Below, one piece after another: positions 7,300 through 13,659 of a stretch of DNA of 17,900 nucleotides. The DNA comes from an uncultured Oscillospiraceae bacterium. Its GTDB lineage: Bacteria; Bacillota; Clostridia; Oscillospirales; Oscillospiraceae. Made by a program: the position numbers and the translations under genes. The DNA is taken from positions 1 to 17,900 of the forward strand of contig CAUBQU010000004.1 of assembly GCA_958438185.1 (NCBI GenBank), in the 5' to 3' direction. Every line of letters begins with the position of its first letter. The stretch's first letter is position 1. The notes below the pieces were generated by a model. That model saw nothing but the letters and a program-made list of their open reading frames with translations. It made no database searches and had not been told where the DNA came from.

Positions 7300-8081
7300 T
7301 GGAGCACCTTGTTGAAACAGCGCTTTTGACCCATGGCCTGCGTTCGATCACCAATGCGGACCTGGCCGCCCAGTGGCGCTGCCCGGCGGCGCGACTGGCG
7401 TGGGTCGACCGTGGGCGCTTGCAGATCGGCGACCTTTCCGCCTTCCTGCCCTTTCGGACCCGGGCGGCTGAGGTCTGCCGCATTGATTGCAACCAGTTGG
7501 AGGCGGCGCTGACGCACGGTGTCAGCGGCGCGCTGACTGCCAGCGGGACGATGGCGGCCTGCGCAAAGCTGGGGATCGGCCTGGCTGTCACCTGCGGCAT
7601 GGGCGGGATCGGCCCTCTGCGGGGTGAGGCCCTGTGCCCGGACCTGCCGGCGCTTTGTCAGATCCCAGTGGCGCTGATCGCGACCTCGCCCAAGGATATG
7701 CTGGATATCCCGGCGACGCTTGCCTGGCTGCAAGCGCGGGGTGTGCATCTGGCGGGGCCGGATTGCACCGGGTATTTATTTGTGCGGCCGCCGGTGGCGC
7801 TGGAGCTGCCCGGGACCGCGGTGGAGACGGCAGCGCAGGTCCGGCAGCTGACGCAGGACGGCGGCCTGCTTCTGCTGCAGCCCATTCCGGCGGCGCAGCG
7901 GATCACCGACCGCAGTATTCTGGAAGCTGCCATGGCGGCAGGGCGCGCAGCGGAGGACGCCGGGGCGTACTATCACCCCGCTGCCAATGGGGAGATTGAC
8001 CGGCGGACCGGCGGCGTCTCCTCCCAGATCCAGCTGGCGTCGCTGCAGGAGAATATCCGCCTAGCTGCCAGCCTGGCATAA
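7299..8081 (+). CDS. Divergent PsuG-like (Indigoidine_A family) putative glycosidase
   Basis: The 260-residue product resembles pseudouridine-5'-phosphate glycosidase, which splits pseudouridine 5'-phosphate into uracil and ribose 5-phosphate. Its N-terminus, VETALLTHG, matches the family's ALESTIIxHG. GVSGALTASGTMAACAKLGI and CGMGGIGPLRGE match the GGTTVxATMxLAxxAGI and TGGIGGVHRG blocks. PKDMLDIPATLAWLQARGV matches AKSILDIxxTLEYLExxGV. The C-terminus GGVSSQ...LQENIRLAASLA matches GGxSLxANIxLVxNNARLAAxIA. Lys132 aligns with the Schiff-base lysine of E. coli PsuG (Lys166 as I recall), Asp115 with Asp149 at the same spacing, Glu6 with Glu31 and Asn252 with Asn289. The lysine of the VSRRDL block seems missing, and the protein is about 50 residues shorter than PsuG. 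No PsuK kinase is nearby. It is translationally coupled to the binding-protein gene (TGATG overlap), so its substrate probably arrives through that transporter. Family is fairly sure, activity is not. Confidence 0.75.
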   Translation: MEHLVETALLTHGLRSITNADLAAQWRCPAARLAWVDRGRLQIGDLSAFLPFRTRAAEVCRIDCNQLEAALTHGVSGALTASGTMAACAKLGIGLAVTCGMGGIGPLRGEALCPDLPALCQIPVALIATSPKDMLDIPATLAWLQARGVHLAGPDCTGYLFVRPPVALELPGTAVETAAQVRQLTQDGGLLLLQPIPAAQRITDRSILEAAMAAGRAAEDAGAYYHPAANGEIDRRTGGVSSQIQLASLQENIRLAASLA

Positions 8082-8091
8082 AGGGAACGCT

Positions 8092-8134
8092 GGGTCGCAG
8101 CACCGTGTAATCTGCGCGGGCTGCGGCCCTTTTT
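8092..8134 (+). terminator. Intrinsic terminator of the ABC/PsuG-like operon
   Basis: GGGTCGCAGC (8092-8101) pairs with GCTGCGGCCC (8120-8129), ten base pairs with one G-T, followed by five T residues (8130-8134). It sits 10 bases after the stop and closes the four-gene unit. Confidence 0.82.
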
Positions 8135-8167
8135 CGCAATTTTTGGGGTTCCTTTTTCAGCCGTGTG

Positions 8168-8176
8168 TGGTATAAT
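8168..8176 (+). promoter_or_regulatory. Extended -10 promoter of the dCMP deaminase gene
   Basis: TGGTATAAT gives a perfect -10 box (8171-8176) with the TGn extension. No good -35 box is seen; TTCCTT at 8149-8154 with a 16-base spacer is the nearest. Extended -10 promoters commonly tolerate a weak -35. Confidence 0.7.
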
Positions 8177-8237
8177 ATTTAAGAGTATACCGTTGTGCAC
8201 AGCATTTGCGTGACAGAGATAAAAAAGGAGCAAGCGT

Positions 8238-8726
8238 ATGAAACGGACGAACTATATCTCCTGGGATGAATATTTTATGGGCGTGGCGCTGCTGGCCGCG
8301 CAGCGCAGTAAGGACCCGAACACACAGGTCGGCGCCTGCATTGTCTCGCAGGATAATATCATCCTCTCCACCGGCTATAACGGGCTGCCCAACGGCTGCT
8401 CCGATGATGAATTTCCCTGGGAGCGCCAGGGGGAGGAGACGAAGTACCCCTATGTGGTCCATGCGGAGCTGAATGCGATCCTGAATTCCGGCGGGCGGGT
8501 GCTCAAAGGCGCGAAGCTTTATGTGGCGCTGTTTCCCTGCAATGAATGCGCCAAGGCCATCATCCAGTGCGGGATCCGCGAGGTCATTTACCTCAGCGAT
8601 AAATACGCCGATACCGATAATGTCCGGGCATCGAAGCGGATGCTGCGCAGCGCCGGTGTGATCTATCGGCAGCTGGACACGCAGCTGGAGGAGATCAACC
8701 TCTCATTTTCCGTGGATGCGGGTTAA
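8238..8726 (+). CDS. Deoxycytidylate (dCMP) deaminase, ComEB-type
   Basis: This zinc enzyme converts dCMP to dUMP, feeding thymidylate synthesis. The 162-residue product has the zinc site HAELNAI (His75, with Glu77 as proton shuttle) and PCNECAKAI (Cys101 and Cys104). The long insertion NGLPNGCSDDEFPWERQG before the HAE motif marks the dCMP deaminase subgroup rather than cytidine or tRNA-adenosine deaminases. ATG at 8238 follows AAGGAG (8225-8230) with normal spacing. It has its own promoter and lies behind a terminator, so it is not part of the upstream transporter operon, although both may touch pyrimidine metabolism. The B. subtilis homologue is called comEB. A weak hairpin follows. Confidence 0.93.
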   Translation: MKRTNYISWDEYFMGVALLAAQRSKDPNTQVGACIVSQDNIILSTGYNGLPNGCSDDEFPWERQGEETKYPYVVHAELNAILNSGGRVLKGAKLYVALFPCNECAKAIIQCGIREVIYLSDKYADTDNVRASKRMLRSAGVIYRQLDTQLEEINLSFSVDAG

Positions 8727-8768
8727 ACCGGGCTGCCTGCGGGTATCCTAGAAGGCAAACGCGTCGGC

Positions 8769-8790
8769 CCGGTCACAATGGCCGGATTTT
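8769..8790 (+). terminator. Possible weak terminator after the dCMP deaminase gene
   Basis: CCGGTCA (8769-8775) pairs with TGGCCGG (8779-8785), with one G-T and a 3-base loop, followed by ATTTT. The stem is short and the T run is brief, so termination may be partial. Confidence 0.5.
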
Positions 8791-8812
8791 CTGCGAAAAA
8801 AAGTTTTTCTTC

Positions 8813-8841
8813 TTTACTTTTTTCCCGGCGCATGCTATTAT
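8813..8841 (+). promoter_or_regulatory. Predicted promoter of rpsO
   Basis: TTTACT (8813-8818), a 17-base spacer, and TATTAT (8836-8841) extended by TGC (8833-8835). Transcription would start near 8848, giving a leader of about 113 nt before rpsO. Confidence 0.75.
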
Positions 8842-8847
8842 AAACTC

Positions 8848-8943
8848 ACTGTCGTATCGGCAGACCCCAATACTCAGTTTCGGGAGACGCCTCCGCGCTG
8901 GAGGGCTCCGCCAGCCTGGGACTTAGTTTTGCGGGTATTTTCA
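8848..8943 (+). promoter_or_regulatory. Structured rpsO leader, candidate S15 autoregulatory site
   Basis: AATACTC (8869-8875) can pair with GGGTATT (8933-8939), with one T-G, closing a region that holds at least two hairpins. One is CCTCC/GGAGG (8890-8894 with 8900-8904). The other is GGCT/AGCC (8904-8907 with 8913-8916), or alternatively GCTGG/CCAGC over the same stretch. S15 represses its own mRNA in several bacteria by binding junctions or pseudoknots that mimic its 16S rRNA site. A three-way junction just ahead of the Shine-Dalgarno fits that pattern, but the structure is my hand folding. Confidence 0.5.
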
Positions 8944-8960
8944 GAAAGGTGGAACAAATT

Positions 8961-9227
8961 ATGATTTCCAAAGAAGCAAAGGCAAAGATCATTGCTGAGA
9001 ACGCGACCCACGAAGGCGACACCGGTTCTCCCGAAGTCCAGATCGCGATCCTGACCTACCGGATCAACGAGCTGACGGAGCACCTGCGGGAGCACAAGCA
9101 GGATAACCACTCCCGCCGTGGCCTGCTCATGATGGTTGGTAAGCGCCGTAGCCTGCTGGACTATCTGGCCAAGAAGGACATCAACCGTTACAGAGCCTGC
9201 ATCGCCAAGCTGGGTATCCGTAAGTAA
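8961..9227 (+). CDS. rpsO: 30S ribosomal protein S15
   Basis: S15 binds 16S rRNA helices in the central domain and helps form an intersubunit bridge. The 88-residue product is full length, with the family hallmarks [41 protein letters not shown] and [11 protein letters not shown]...[15 protein letters not shown] at 8961 follows AAAGGTGG (8945-8952). An in-frame GTG at 8949 overlaps that site and would add residues not found in S15. It has its own promoter, a structured leader and a strong terminator. The following gene is pnp, a pairing conserved widely in bacteria. Confidence 0.98.
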   Translation: MISKEAKAKIIAENATHEGDTGSPEVQIAILTYRINELTEHLREHKQDNHSRRGLLMMVGKRRSLLDYLAKKDINRYRACIAKLGIRK

Positions 9228-9239
9228 TATGCACAAAAG

Positions 9240-9265
9240 CGGGTGGCCCACACGCCACCCGTTTT
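9240..9265 (+). terminator. Intrinsic terminator of rpsO
   Basis: CGGGTGGC (9240-9247) pairs with GCCACCCG (9254-9261) around a 6-base loop, followed by TTTT. The short T run may allow read-through into pnp, as occurs in other rpsO-pnp pairs. Confidence 0.85.
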
Positions 9266-9292
9266 CTGCGCAGCGCTGGAAAAACCAAGACC

Positions 9293-9369
9293 GGCGCGGG
9301 AAATGATTTAGCAGTTGAAAGTACCACCGCCGCGGCGGCGGCAGTTTCAAGTGCTAAACCTCCCGCGCC
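9293..9369 (+). promoter_or_regulatory. Long imperfect hairpin in the pnp leader
   Basis: A 77-nt inverted repeat ends 27 bases before the pnp start codon. The arms pair in order: GGCGCGGGA (9293-9301) with TCCCGCGCC (9361-9369); TTTAGCA (9307-9313) with TGCTAAA (9352-9358); TTGAAA (9315-9320) with TTTCAA (9345-9350); CCGCC (9327-9331) with GGCGG (9337-9341). No T tract follows, so it is not a terminator. In E. coli a long hairpin at the same place is cut by RNase III and mediates PNPase autoregulation. The same role here is inference by position and shape only. Confidence 0.75.
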
Positions 9370-9396
9370 AAGCATGTTTGACTGAGGAGGAACCAC

Positions 9397-11523
9397 ATGA
9401 TCACCCATAAGCAGTACCCCAACCACCATATTTTCGAAACAGAGATCGGCGGCCGGACCTTCACCGTTGAGACGGGCAAGGTCGCGGAGCTGGCCAACGC
9501 CGAGGCGATCTGCCGCTATGGCGATACCGTCGTGCTCGTCACCGTCACCGCTTCGGCGCTGCCGAAGGTCGGCATCGACTACTTCCCGCTGACGATTGAG
9601 GTCGAAGAGCGGATGTACGCCGTCGGCCGGATCCCCGGCAGCTTCAACCGCCGGGAGGGCCGCCCCTCGGAGCGCGGCACCCTGATCTCCCGCCTGATCG
9701 ACCGCCCCATGCGGCCCCTGTTTGACGACGAGCTGCGCAACGACGTCGTGCTGACAAATACCGTCCTGGCCCAGGATTACGACAACCCTGTCGAGATCGT
9801 GGCGGCCATCGGCTCTTCTCTGGTCGTGGCGTATTCCGACATCCCCTGGAACGGCCCCACGGCGACGACGAACGTCTGCTATCTCGATGGCGAATATATC
9901 GTCAACCCCTCGCAGGAGGAGCGCAACGCGTCCCAGTGCTTTGTCACCATCGCATCGACCCATGAGAAGGTCGTCATGATCGAGACGGAAGCCAAGGAGA
10001 TCCCCGAGGATATCCTGCTCAAGTGCATTGAGCTGGCCCACGAGACGAATATCAAGGTCGTCGAATTTATCAACTCCATCGTCGCTTGCATCGGCAAGCC
10101 GAAATTCACGTTTGAAAAAGCAGCGGTCAACCATGCTTTGCTGGACGATCTGTGCGCCTATGGCATGGACCAGATTGAAAACGCGCTGGATACGCCGGAC
10201 AAGAACGTCCGCGAAGAGCGCCTGACGGCGGCCCGCGTCGATTTTGCGAACCATTTTGCAGAAAAATATGAGGACTTTGAGGATAACATCGAGGTCTGCC
10301 TGTATAAGATGCAGAAGAAGGTCGTCAAGAAGTGGCTGCTGGCTGGCAAGCGCGTCGATGGCCGCGGCATGGATGAGATCCGTCCGCTGGCAGCGGAAGT
10401 CGGCGTTCTGCCCCGGGTCCACGGCTCCGGCCTGTTTACGAGAGGCCAGACCCAGGTCCTGTCCATTTGCACGCTGAACACCCTGTCTATGGCCCAGAAG
10501 CTGGATACCATCTATCAGGAGGAATCCAAGCGGTATATCCATCACTACAACTTCCCGGCGTTCTCCACGGGCGAGGCCAGAGCGAGCCGCTCGACGTCCC
10601 GACGTGAGATCGGCCATGGCAGCCTGGCGGAAAAGGCGCTGCTGCCGGTCATCCCGCCGGTCGACGAATTCCCCTATGCCATCCGTGTGGTCTCGGAGGT
10701 CGTCTCCTCCAACGGCTCCACGTCCCAGGGCTCCATCTGCGGTTCGACGCTGGCGCTGATGGACGCAGGCGTGCCCATTAAGCGGCCGGTGGCCGGTATC
10801 TCCTGTGGCCTGATCTCCGACCAGGAGACGGGAGAATGGAGAACATTCACAGATATTCAAGGCGTGGAAGACTTCCACGGCGAGATGGACTTCAAGGTTG
10901 CCGGTACGACGGAAGGTGTCACGGCCATCCAGATGGACCTGAAGAACGACGGCCTGACAATGGAGATTATTGCCGACGCGCTGGAGCGCTGCCGCAAGGC
11001 CCGGCTGGAGATCCTGCATGAGATCATGCTGCCCTGCATCGCAGAGCCGCGGAAGGAAGTCTCGGAGTATGCTCCGAAGATGACGACGATCCACATCGAC
11101 CCGGACAAGATCCGTGAGGTCATCGGTTCTGGCGGCAAGACCATCCAGAAGATCTGTGCAGACACTGGCGCCAAGGTCGATATCGAGGATGACGGCTCTG
11201 TCTTCATCTCCGCAGTCGATCATGAAGCGGTGCGCGCTGCTCAGAAGATGATCGAGGACATCTGCTTCGTGCCGGAGGTCGGCAAGCTGTATTATGGCAA
11301 GGTTGTCCGCATCCTGCCCATCGGCGCATTTGTCGAGCTGGCTCCGGGCAAGGACGGGCTGGTGCATATCTCCAAGCTGGAGAATCACCGGGTCGAGAAG
11401 GTGGAAGACGTCCTCAACATCGGCGATATGACCTGGGTCAAGGTCATGGAGATCGACGAGAAGGGCCGTGTCAACCTGAGCCGGAAGGACGCTATGCGCG
11501 AGATGAACGGCGCAGGCAAGTAA
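9397..11523 (+). CDS. pnp: Polyribonucleotide nucleotidyltransferase (PNPase)
   Basis: PNPase degrades RNA from the 3' end by phosphorolysis and can also add tails; it acts as a homotrimer in the cytoplasm. The 708-residue product has the full family layout: a first RNase PH domain, a helical linker, a second RNase PH domain starting near VDGRGMDEIRPL, a KH domain with the IGSGGK loop near residue 575, and an S1 domain from about residue 628 (GKLYYGKVVRILPIGAFVEL, then GLVHISKLENHRV). The second PH domain has EDFHGEMDFKVAGT. The two Asp six residues apart match the catalytic pair of E. coli PNPase, while the intervening Asp is Glu. ATG at 9397 follows a strong TGAGGAGG. A long hairpin in the leader and the upstream rpsO suggest post-transcriptional control. 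Confidence 0.98.
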   Translation: MITHKQYPNHHIFETEIGGRTFTVETGKVAELANAEAICRYGDTVVLVTVTASALPKVGIDYFPLTIEVEERMYAVGRIPGSFNRREGRPSERGTLISRLIDRPMRPLFDDELRNDVVLTNTVLAQDYDNPVEIVAAIGSSLVVAYSDIPWNGPTATTNVCYLDGEYIVNPSQEERNASQCFVTIASTHEKVVMIETEAKEIPEDILLKCIELAHETNIKVVEFINSIVACIGKPKFTFEKAAVNHALLDDLCAYGMDQIENALDTPDKNVREERLTAARVDFANHFAEKYEDFEDNIEVCLYKMQKKVVKKWLLAGKRVDGRGMDEIRPLAAEVGVLPRVHGSGLFTRGQTQVLSICTLNTLSMAQKLDTIYQEESKRYIHHYNFPAFSTGEARASRSTSRREIGHGSLAEKALLPVIPPVDEFPYAIRVVSEVVSSNGSTSQGSICGSTLALMDAGVPIKRPVAGISCGLISDQETGEWRTFTDIQGVEDFHGEMDFKVAGTTEGVTAIQMDLKNDGLTMEIIADALERCRKARLEILHEIMLPCIAEPRKEVSEYAPKMTTIHIDPDKIREVIGSGGKTIQKICADTGAKVDIEDDGSVFISAVDHEAVRAAQKMIEDICFVPEVGKLYYGKVVRILPIGAFVELAPGKDGLVHISKLENHRVEKVEDVLNIGDMTWVKVMEIDEKGRVNLSRKDAMREMNGAGK

Positions 11524-11544
11524 TTGCATTTCTGATAGAATCGT

Positions 11545-11573
11545 CTATGACCGGTGCGCCGCACCGGTCATAG
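11545..11573 (+). terminator. Perfect hairpin after pnp without T tract
   Basis: CTATGACCGGTGC (11545-11557) and GCACCGGTCATAG (11561-11573) form thirteen perfect base pairs around GCC. It lies 21 bases after the pnp stop. No run of T follows, so it may be a 3' end stabiliser or a weak or factor-aided terminator. Confidence 0.55.
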
Positions 11574-11631
11574 CTGTATCTGGCCCAAGGCTGGGTTGCT
11601 TTGGGAGCATAAAAAGAAAAGGAGCAAGCGC

Positions 11632-12411
11632 ATGGAACAGGCAGAATTTCTCGCGGCCCAACAGCAGGCCGAGGCCCAGGGGGCGGGCTACGCCGTCTTG
11701 ACCCTGGCGGCGGTCACTGGGACGACCTCCCGCACCCAGGGAAAGATGCTGGTATTTGAAGATGGCAGGACCATGGGGACCATCGGCGGCGGGCCTGGGG
11801 AGTACGCAGCCGTGCAGGACGCGCTGGCGCTGATCGGCTCCGGCGAAACGAAGCTGCTGCAGTACCGCCACGGCTACGGCGCGATTACCGTCCTGATCGA
11901 GACGTTTGCCGCGCCGCCGCTGCTGATTTTATGCGGCGGGGGGAACGTCGGCCGGTGCCTGCTGCAATATGCGAAGCTGGCAGGCTTCCGGCGGTGGCTG
12001 CTGGACCTGCGTCCGGCGGAGCAGATCGCGGAATCCGTCGCGCTGGCGGACCGCTTTCTTCCTGTTACGTGCTATGAGACGGCACTGGCGCGGCTTGACA
12101 CCCCGGCGGACGCGTTTTATGTCGCGGCGTCGTTCTCCCACGAGACGGATCTGGACGCTGTGCGGGGCATTTTGCAAAAGCCGTTTGCCTATGCTGGAAT
12201 GCTGGGGAGCCGGAAAAAGGTTGCGGCGATCTCCGCGCTGCTGCTGCGCCAGGGCATCCCGCCCCAGCAGCTGGCCCGGCTGCATGCGCCCATCGGCCTG
12301 GACCTGGGCGGCCAAAGGCCGGAGGAGCTGGCAGTCGGCATCTTGGCGGAGATGATCGCGGTGAAAAATACCGGCGCCAGCCAGCCGGTCCGGCGGGATG
12401 ACGCGCAATAG
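11632..12411 (+). CDS. XdhC/CoxI family protein (molybdenum hydroxylase maturation type)
   Basis: XdhC proteins bind molybdenum cofactor, help to sulfurate it and insert it into xanthine dehydrogenase-type enzymes. The 259-residue product has the N-terminal XdhC_CoxI block (VTGTTSRTQGKMLVFEDG then GTIGGGPGE) and a C-terminal Rossmann-like XdhC_C domain. The latter contains LILCGGGNVGRCLLQYAKLAGF, YAGMLGSRKKV, and LHAPIGLDLGGQRPEELAVGI followed by LAEMIAVK. ATG at 11632 follows AAGGAG. The usual CxxG-type Cys near the N-terminus, expected in classical XdhC, is absent: the equivalent stretch reads GTIGGGPGEYA. No molybdenum hydroxylase, moco or selenium genes are in the window, so the client is unknown. 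No clear promoter is visible; it may be read from pnp through the hairpin. Confidence 0.88.
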   Translation: MEQAEFLAAQQQAEAQGAGYAVLTLAAVTGTTSRTQGKMLVFEDGRTMGTIGGGPGEYAAVQDALALIGSGETKLLQYRHGYGAITVLIETFAAPPLLILCGGGNVGRCLLQYAKLAGFRRWLLDLRPAEQIAESVALADRFLPVTCYETALARLDTPADAFYVAASFSHETDLDAVRGILQKPFAYAGMLGSRKKVAAISALLLRQGIPPQQLARLHAPIGLDLGGQRPEELAVGILAEMIAVKNTGASQPVRRDDAQ

Positions 12412-12413
12412 AC

Positions 12414-12442
12414 TTGCATTGCCGCATTTTTTGTGCGATAAT
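12414..12442 (+). promoter_or_regulatory. Promoter reading into the hairpin-rich stretch
   Basis: TTGCAT (12414-12419), a 17-base spacer, and GATAAT (12437-12442) extended by TGC (12434-12436). The expected start, around 12447-12449, falls exactly at the foot of the first junction. Together with the next features it accounts for most of the 313-bp gene-free stretch between the xdhC-like gene and degV. Confidence 0.65.
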
Positions 12443-12445
12443 AGC

Positions 12446-12510
12446 CACGAACCGGCGCATGACGCGCCGGCGCGCCCACGGGCGCGTTTTTGCGGAGCAA
12501 AAAGTTCGTG
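12446..12510 (+). ncRNA. Candidate structured RNA, four-way junction 1
   Basis: CACGAAC (12446-12452) pairs with GTTCGTG (12504-12510) and closes three hairpins packed end to end. They are CGGCGC/GCGCCG (12453-12458 with 12464-12469), CGCGCC/GGCGCG (12471-12476 with 12481-12486) and TTTTTGC/GCAAAAA (12487-12493 with 12497-12503). Almost every base outside the small loops is paired. It is not a tRNA: the loops are 3-5 nt and no T-loop motif is present. The second arm followed by TTTTT could also act as the terminator of the xdhC-like gene. Confidence 0.55.
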
Positions 12511-12511
12511 T

Positions 12512-12595
12512 CGCTGTTACAGTGATAACCAAAATCAGCTTTGCTGATTTTGGCGCGGCTTTTGCCGCGCATGCAGCGCTTCGCGCTGCGGTTAT
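12512..12595 (+). ncRNA. Candidate structured RNA, hairpin plus junction 2
   Basis: A small hairpin CGCTG/CAGTG (12512-12516 with 12520-12524) is followed by a second junction. ATAACC (12525-12530) pairs with GGTTAT (12590-12595) around three hairpins: AAAATCAGC/GCTGATTTT (12531-12539 with 12543-12551), CGCGGC/GCCGCG (12554-12559 with 12564-12569) and GCAGCGC/GCGCTGC (12573-12579 with 12583-12589). It repeats the architecture of junction 1 with unrelated sequence. Function unknown. Confidence 0.5.
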
Positions 12596-12603
12596 GCTAT
12601 AAT
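12595..12603 (+). promoter_or_regulatory. Extended -10 promoter of degV
   Basis: TGCTATAAT provides a perfect -10 box (12598-12603) with TGn extension. The -35 position falls in the last hairpin of junction 2 and shows no match. It would give a degV leader of about 115 nt. Confidence 0.6.
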
Positions 12604-12724
12604 AACTGTTAAGAGCGCGTGAAGTGCCCAATTGCATCTGTGACGTCGACATTTGTATGGCTGCTGCAATAAAAAGCAGCCACGCAGGCAAAATTCCAAC
12701 GGTGGAGAAAAGGAGAGACGGTTT

Positions 12725-13636
12725 ATGGCAGCATGGATCCTTTCGTGTGAATCGACAGTCGACCTGCCCTATCGGGATATGGAGCAGCGGAATATTCCGG
12801 TGCTGTTTTATTCCTATGTGGTGGATGGAACGGCGTATCCGGACGACATGGGCCGCGACCCTGCGGCGTTGCCCCGATTTTACCAATTCCTGGAGGAGGG
12901 GAAGGCACCTTCCACCTCGCAGCTCAATACGTTCCAATACCTGGAATTTTTCGAGCCGCTGCTGCAGCAGGGTGATGTCCTGCACATCGGCTTCGGGACG
13001 GGGATGACACCGTCGGTCAAAAATGCTGAGGAGGCAGCCCAGTCTCTGCGGGAGAAATACCCGGAGCGGAAGATCACGGTGATCGATTCCCTGTGCAGTT
13101 CTTCCGGCTACGGGATGCTGGTCGACAGCGCCGCGGACCTGCGGGATGCCGGGGTGCCGATGGACGAGGTCGCCCAGTGGGTGCTGGAGAAGCGTCATTG
13201 CGTGCACCATCAATTTTACTCCACAGATCTGAAATATTACCGGCGCAGCGGCCGGATCTCCGGCCCGGCGGCGGCCATCGGTGCGATTTTGAATATCTGC
13301 CCGATCATGCGGCTGGACGATAAGGGGCGCATCATCGCCTATGGCAAGGTACGCGGCCAGGCTGCGGCGATCCGCAAGACCCTCGATACGATGCAGGAGC
13401 ATGCGGAAAATGGGGCGGATTATGCTGGCAAGTGCTATATTTGCCACTCCAATTGCCTGCCCGCCGCGAAGCGCCTGCGGGACGCGCTGCTGGAGCGCTT
13501 CCCAAAGCTCGAGGCAGAGGCGGTCAAGCTCTGCGATATTGGGACGATCATCGCCGCCCACTGTGGCCCAGGGACGCTTGCCGTCTTCTTCTACGGTGAC
13601 CCGCGGGTCCCGTATACCGGCAGCCAGGCAAAATAG
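12725..13636 (+). CDS. DegV family fatty-acid-binding protein
   Basis: DegV proteins (FakB family) bind a fatty acid and present it to the kinase FakA for phosphorylation and entry into phospholipid synthesis. The 303-residue product shows the family signatures CESTVDLP (about 8-15), STSQL (63-67), HIGFGTGMTPS, HHQFYSTDLKYYRRSGRIS, and IIAAHCGPGTLAVFFYG near the C-terminus. ATG at 12725 follows AAGGAG (12710-12715). The frame is open further upstream but lies within the leader. The leader also contains a small hairpin GGCTGCT/AGCAGCC (12659-12665 with 12675-12681). No fakA-like gene is nearby, as is common for DegV paralogues in Clostridia. The family assignment is sure; the lipid bound is unknown. 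Confidence 0.94.
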   Translation: MAAWILSCESTVDLPYRDMEQRNIPVLFYSYVVDGTAYPDDMGRDPAALPRFYQFLEEGKAPSTSQLNTFQYLEFFEPLLQQGDVLHIGFGTGMTPSVKNAEEAAQSLREKYPERKITVIDSLCSSSGYGMLVDSAADLRDAGVPMDEVAQWVLEKRHCVHHQFYSTDLKYYRRSGRISGPAAAIGAILNICPIMRLDDKGRIIAYGKVRGQAAAIRKTLDTMQEHAENGADYAGKCYICHSNCLPAAKRLRDALLERFPKLEAEAVKLCDIGTIIAAHCGPGTLAVFFYGDPRVPYTGSQAK

Positions 13637-13659
13637 AAGAAACCGAGAAGAATAGAAAA

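Noticed and set aside
8238..8726. dCMP deaminase as a fifth member of the transporter operon
   Set aside because: A strong terminator (8092-8134) and a separate extended -10 promoter (8168-8176) lie between them.
9181..11529. A 782-codon open frame on the minus strand opposite pnp
   Set aside because: It is fully antisense to an unmistakable PNPase gene and its translation is an Asp/Leu/Arg/His-rich shadow with no domain. Long antisense frames are expected in GC-rich coding DNA.
12446..12510. Cloverleaf-like fold considered as a tRNA
   Set aside because: The loops have only 3-5 bases, there is no T-loop or anticodon-size loop, and the length is 65 nt. It is not a tRNA.
12065..13561. A 498-codon open frame on the minus strand across the xdhC-like gene, the hairpin region and degV
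   Set aside because: It overlaps two well-supported genes and runs through perfect hairpins; the translation shows no domain.
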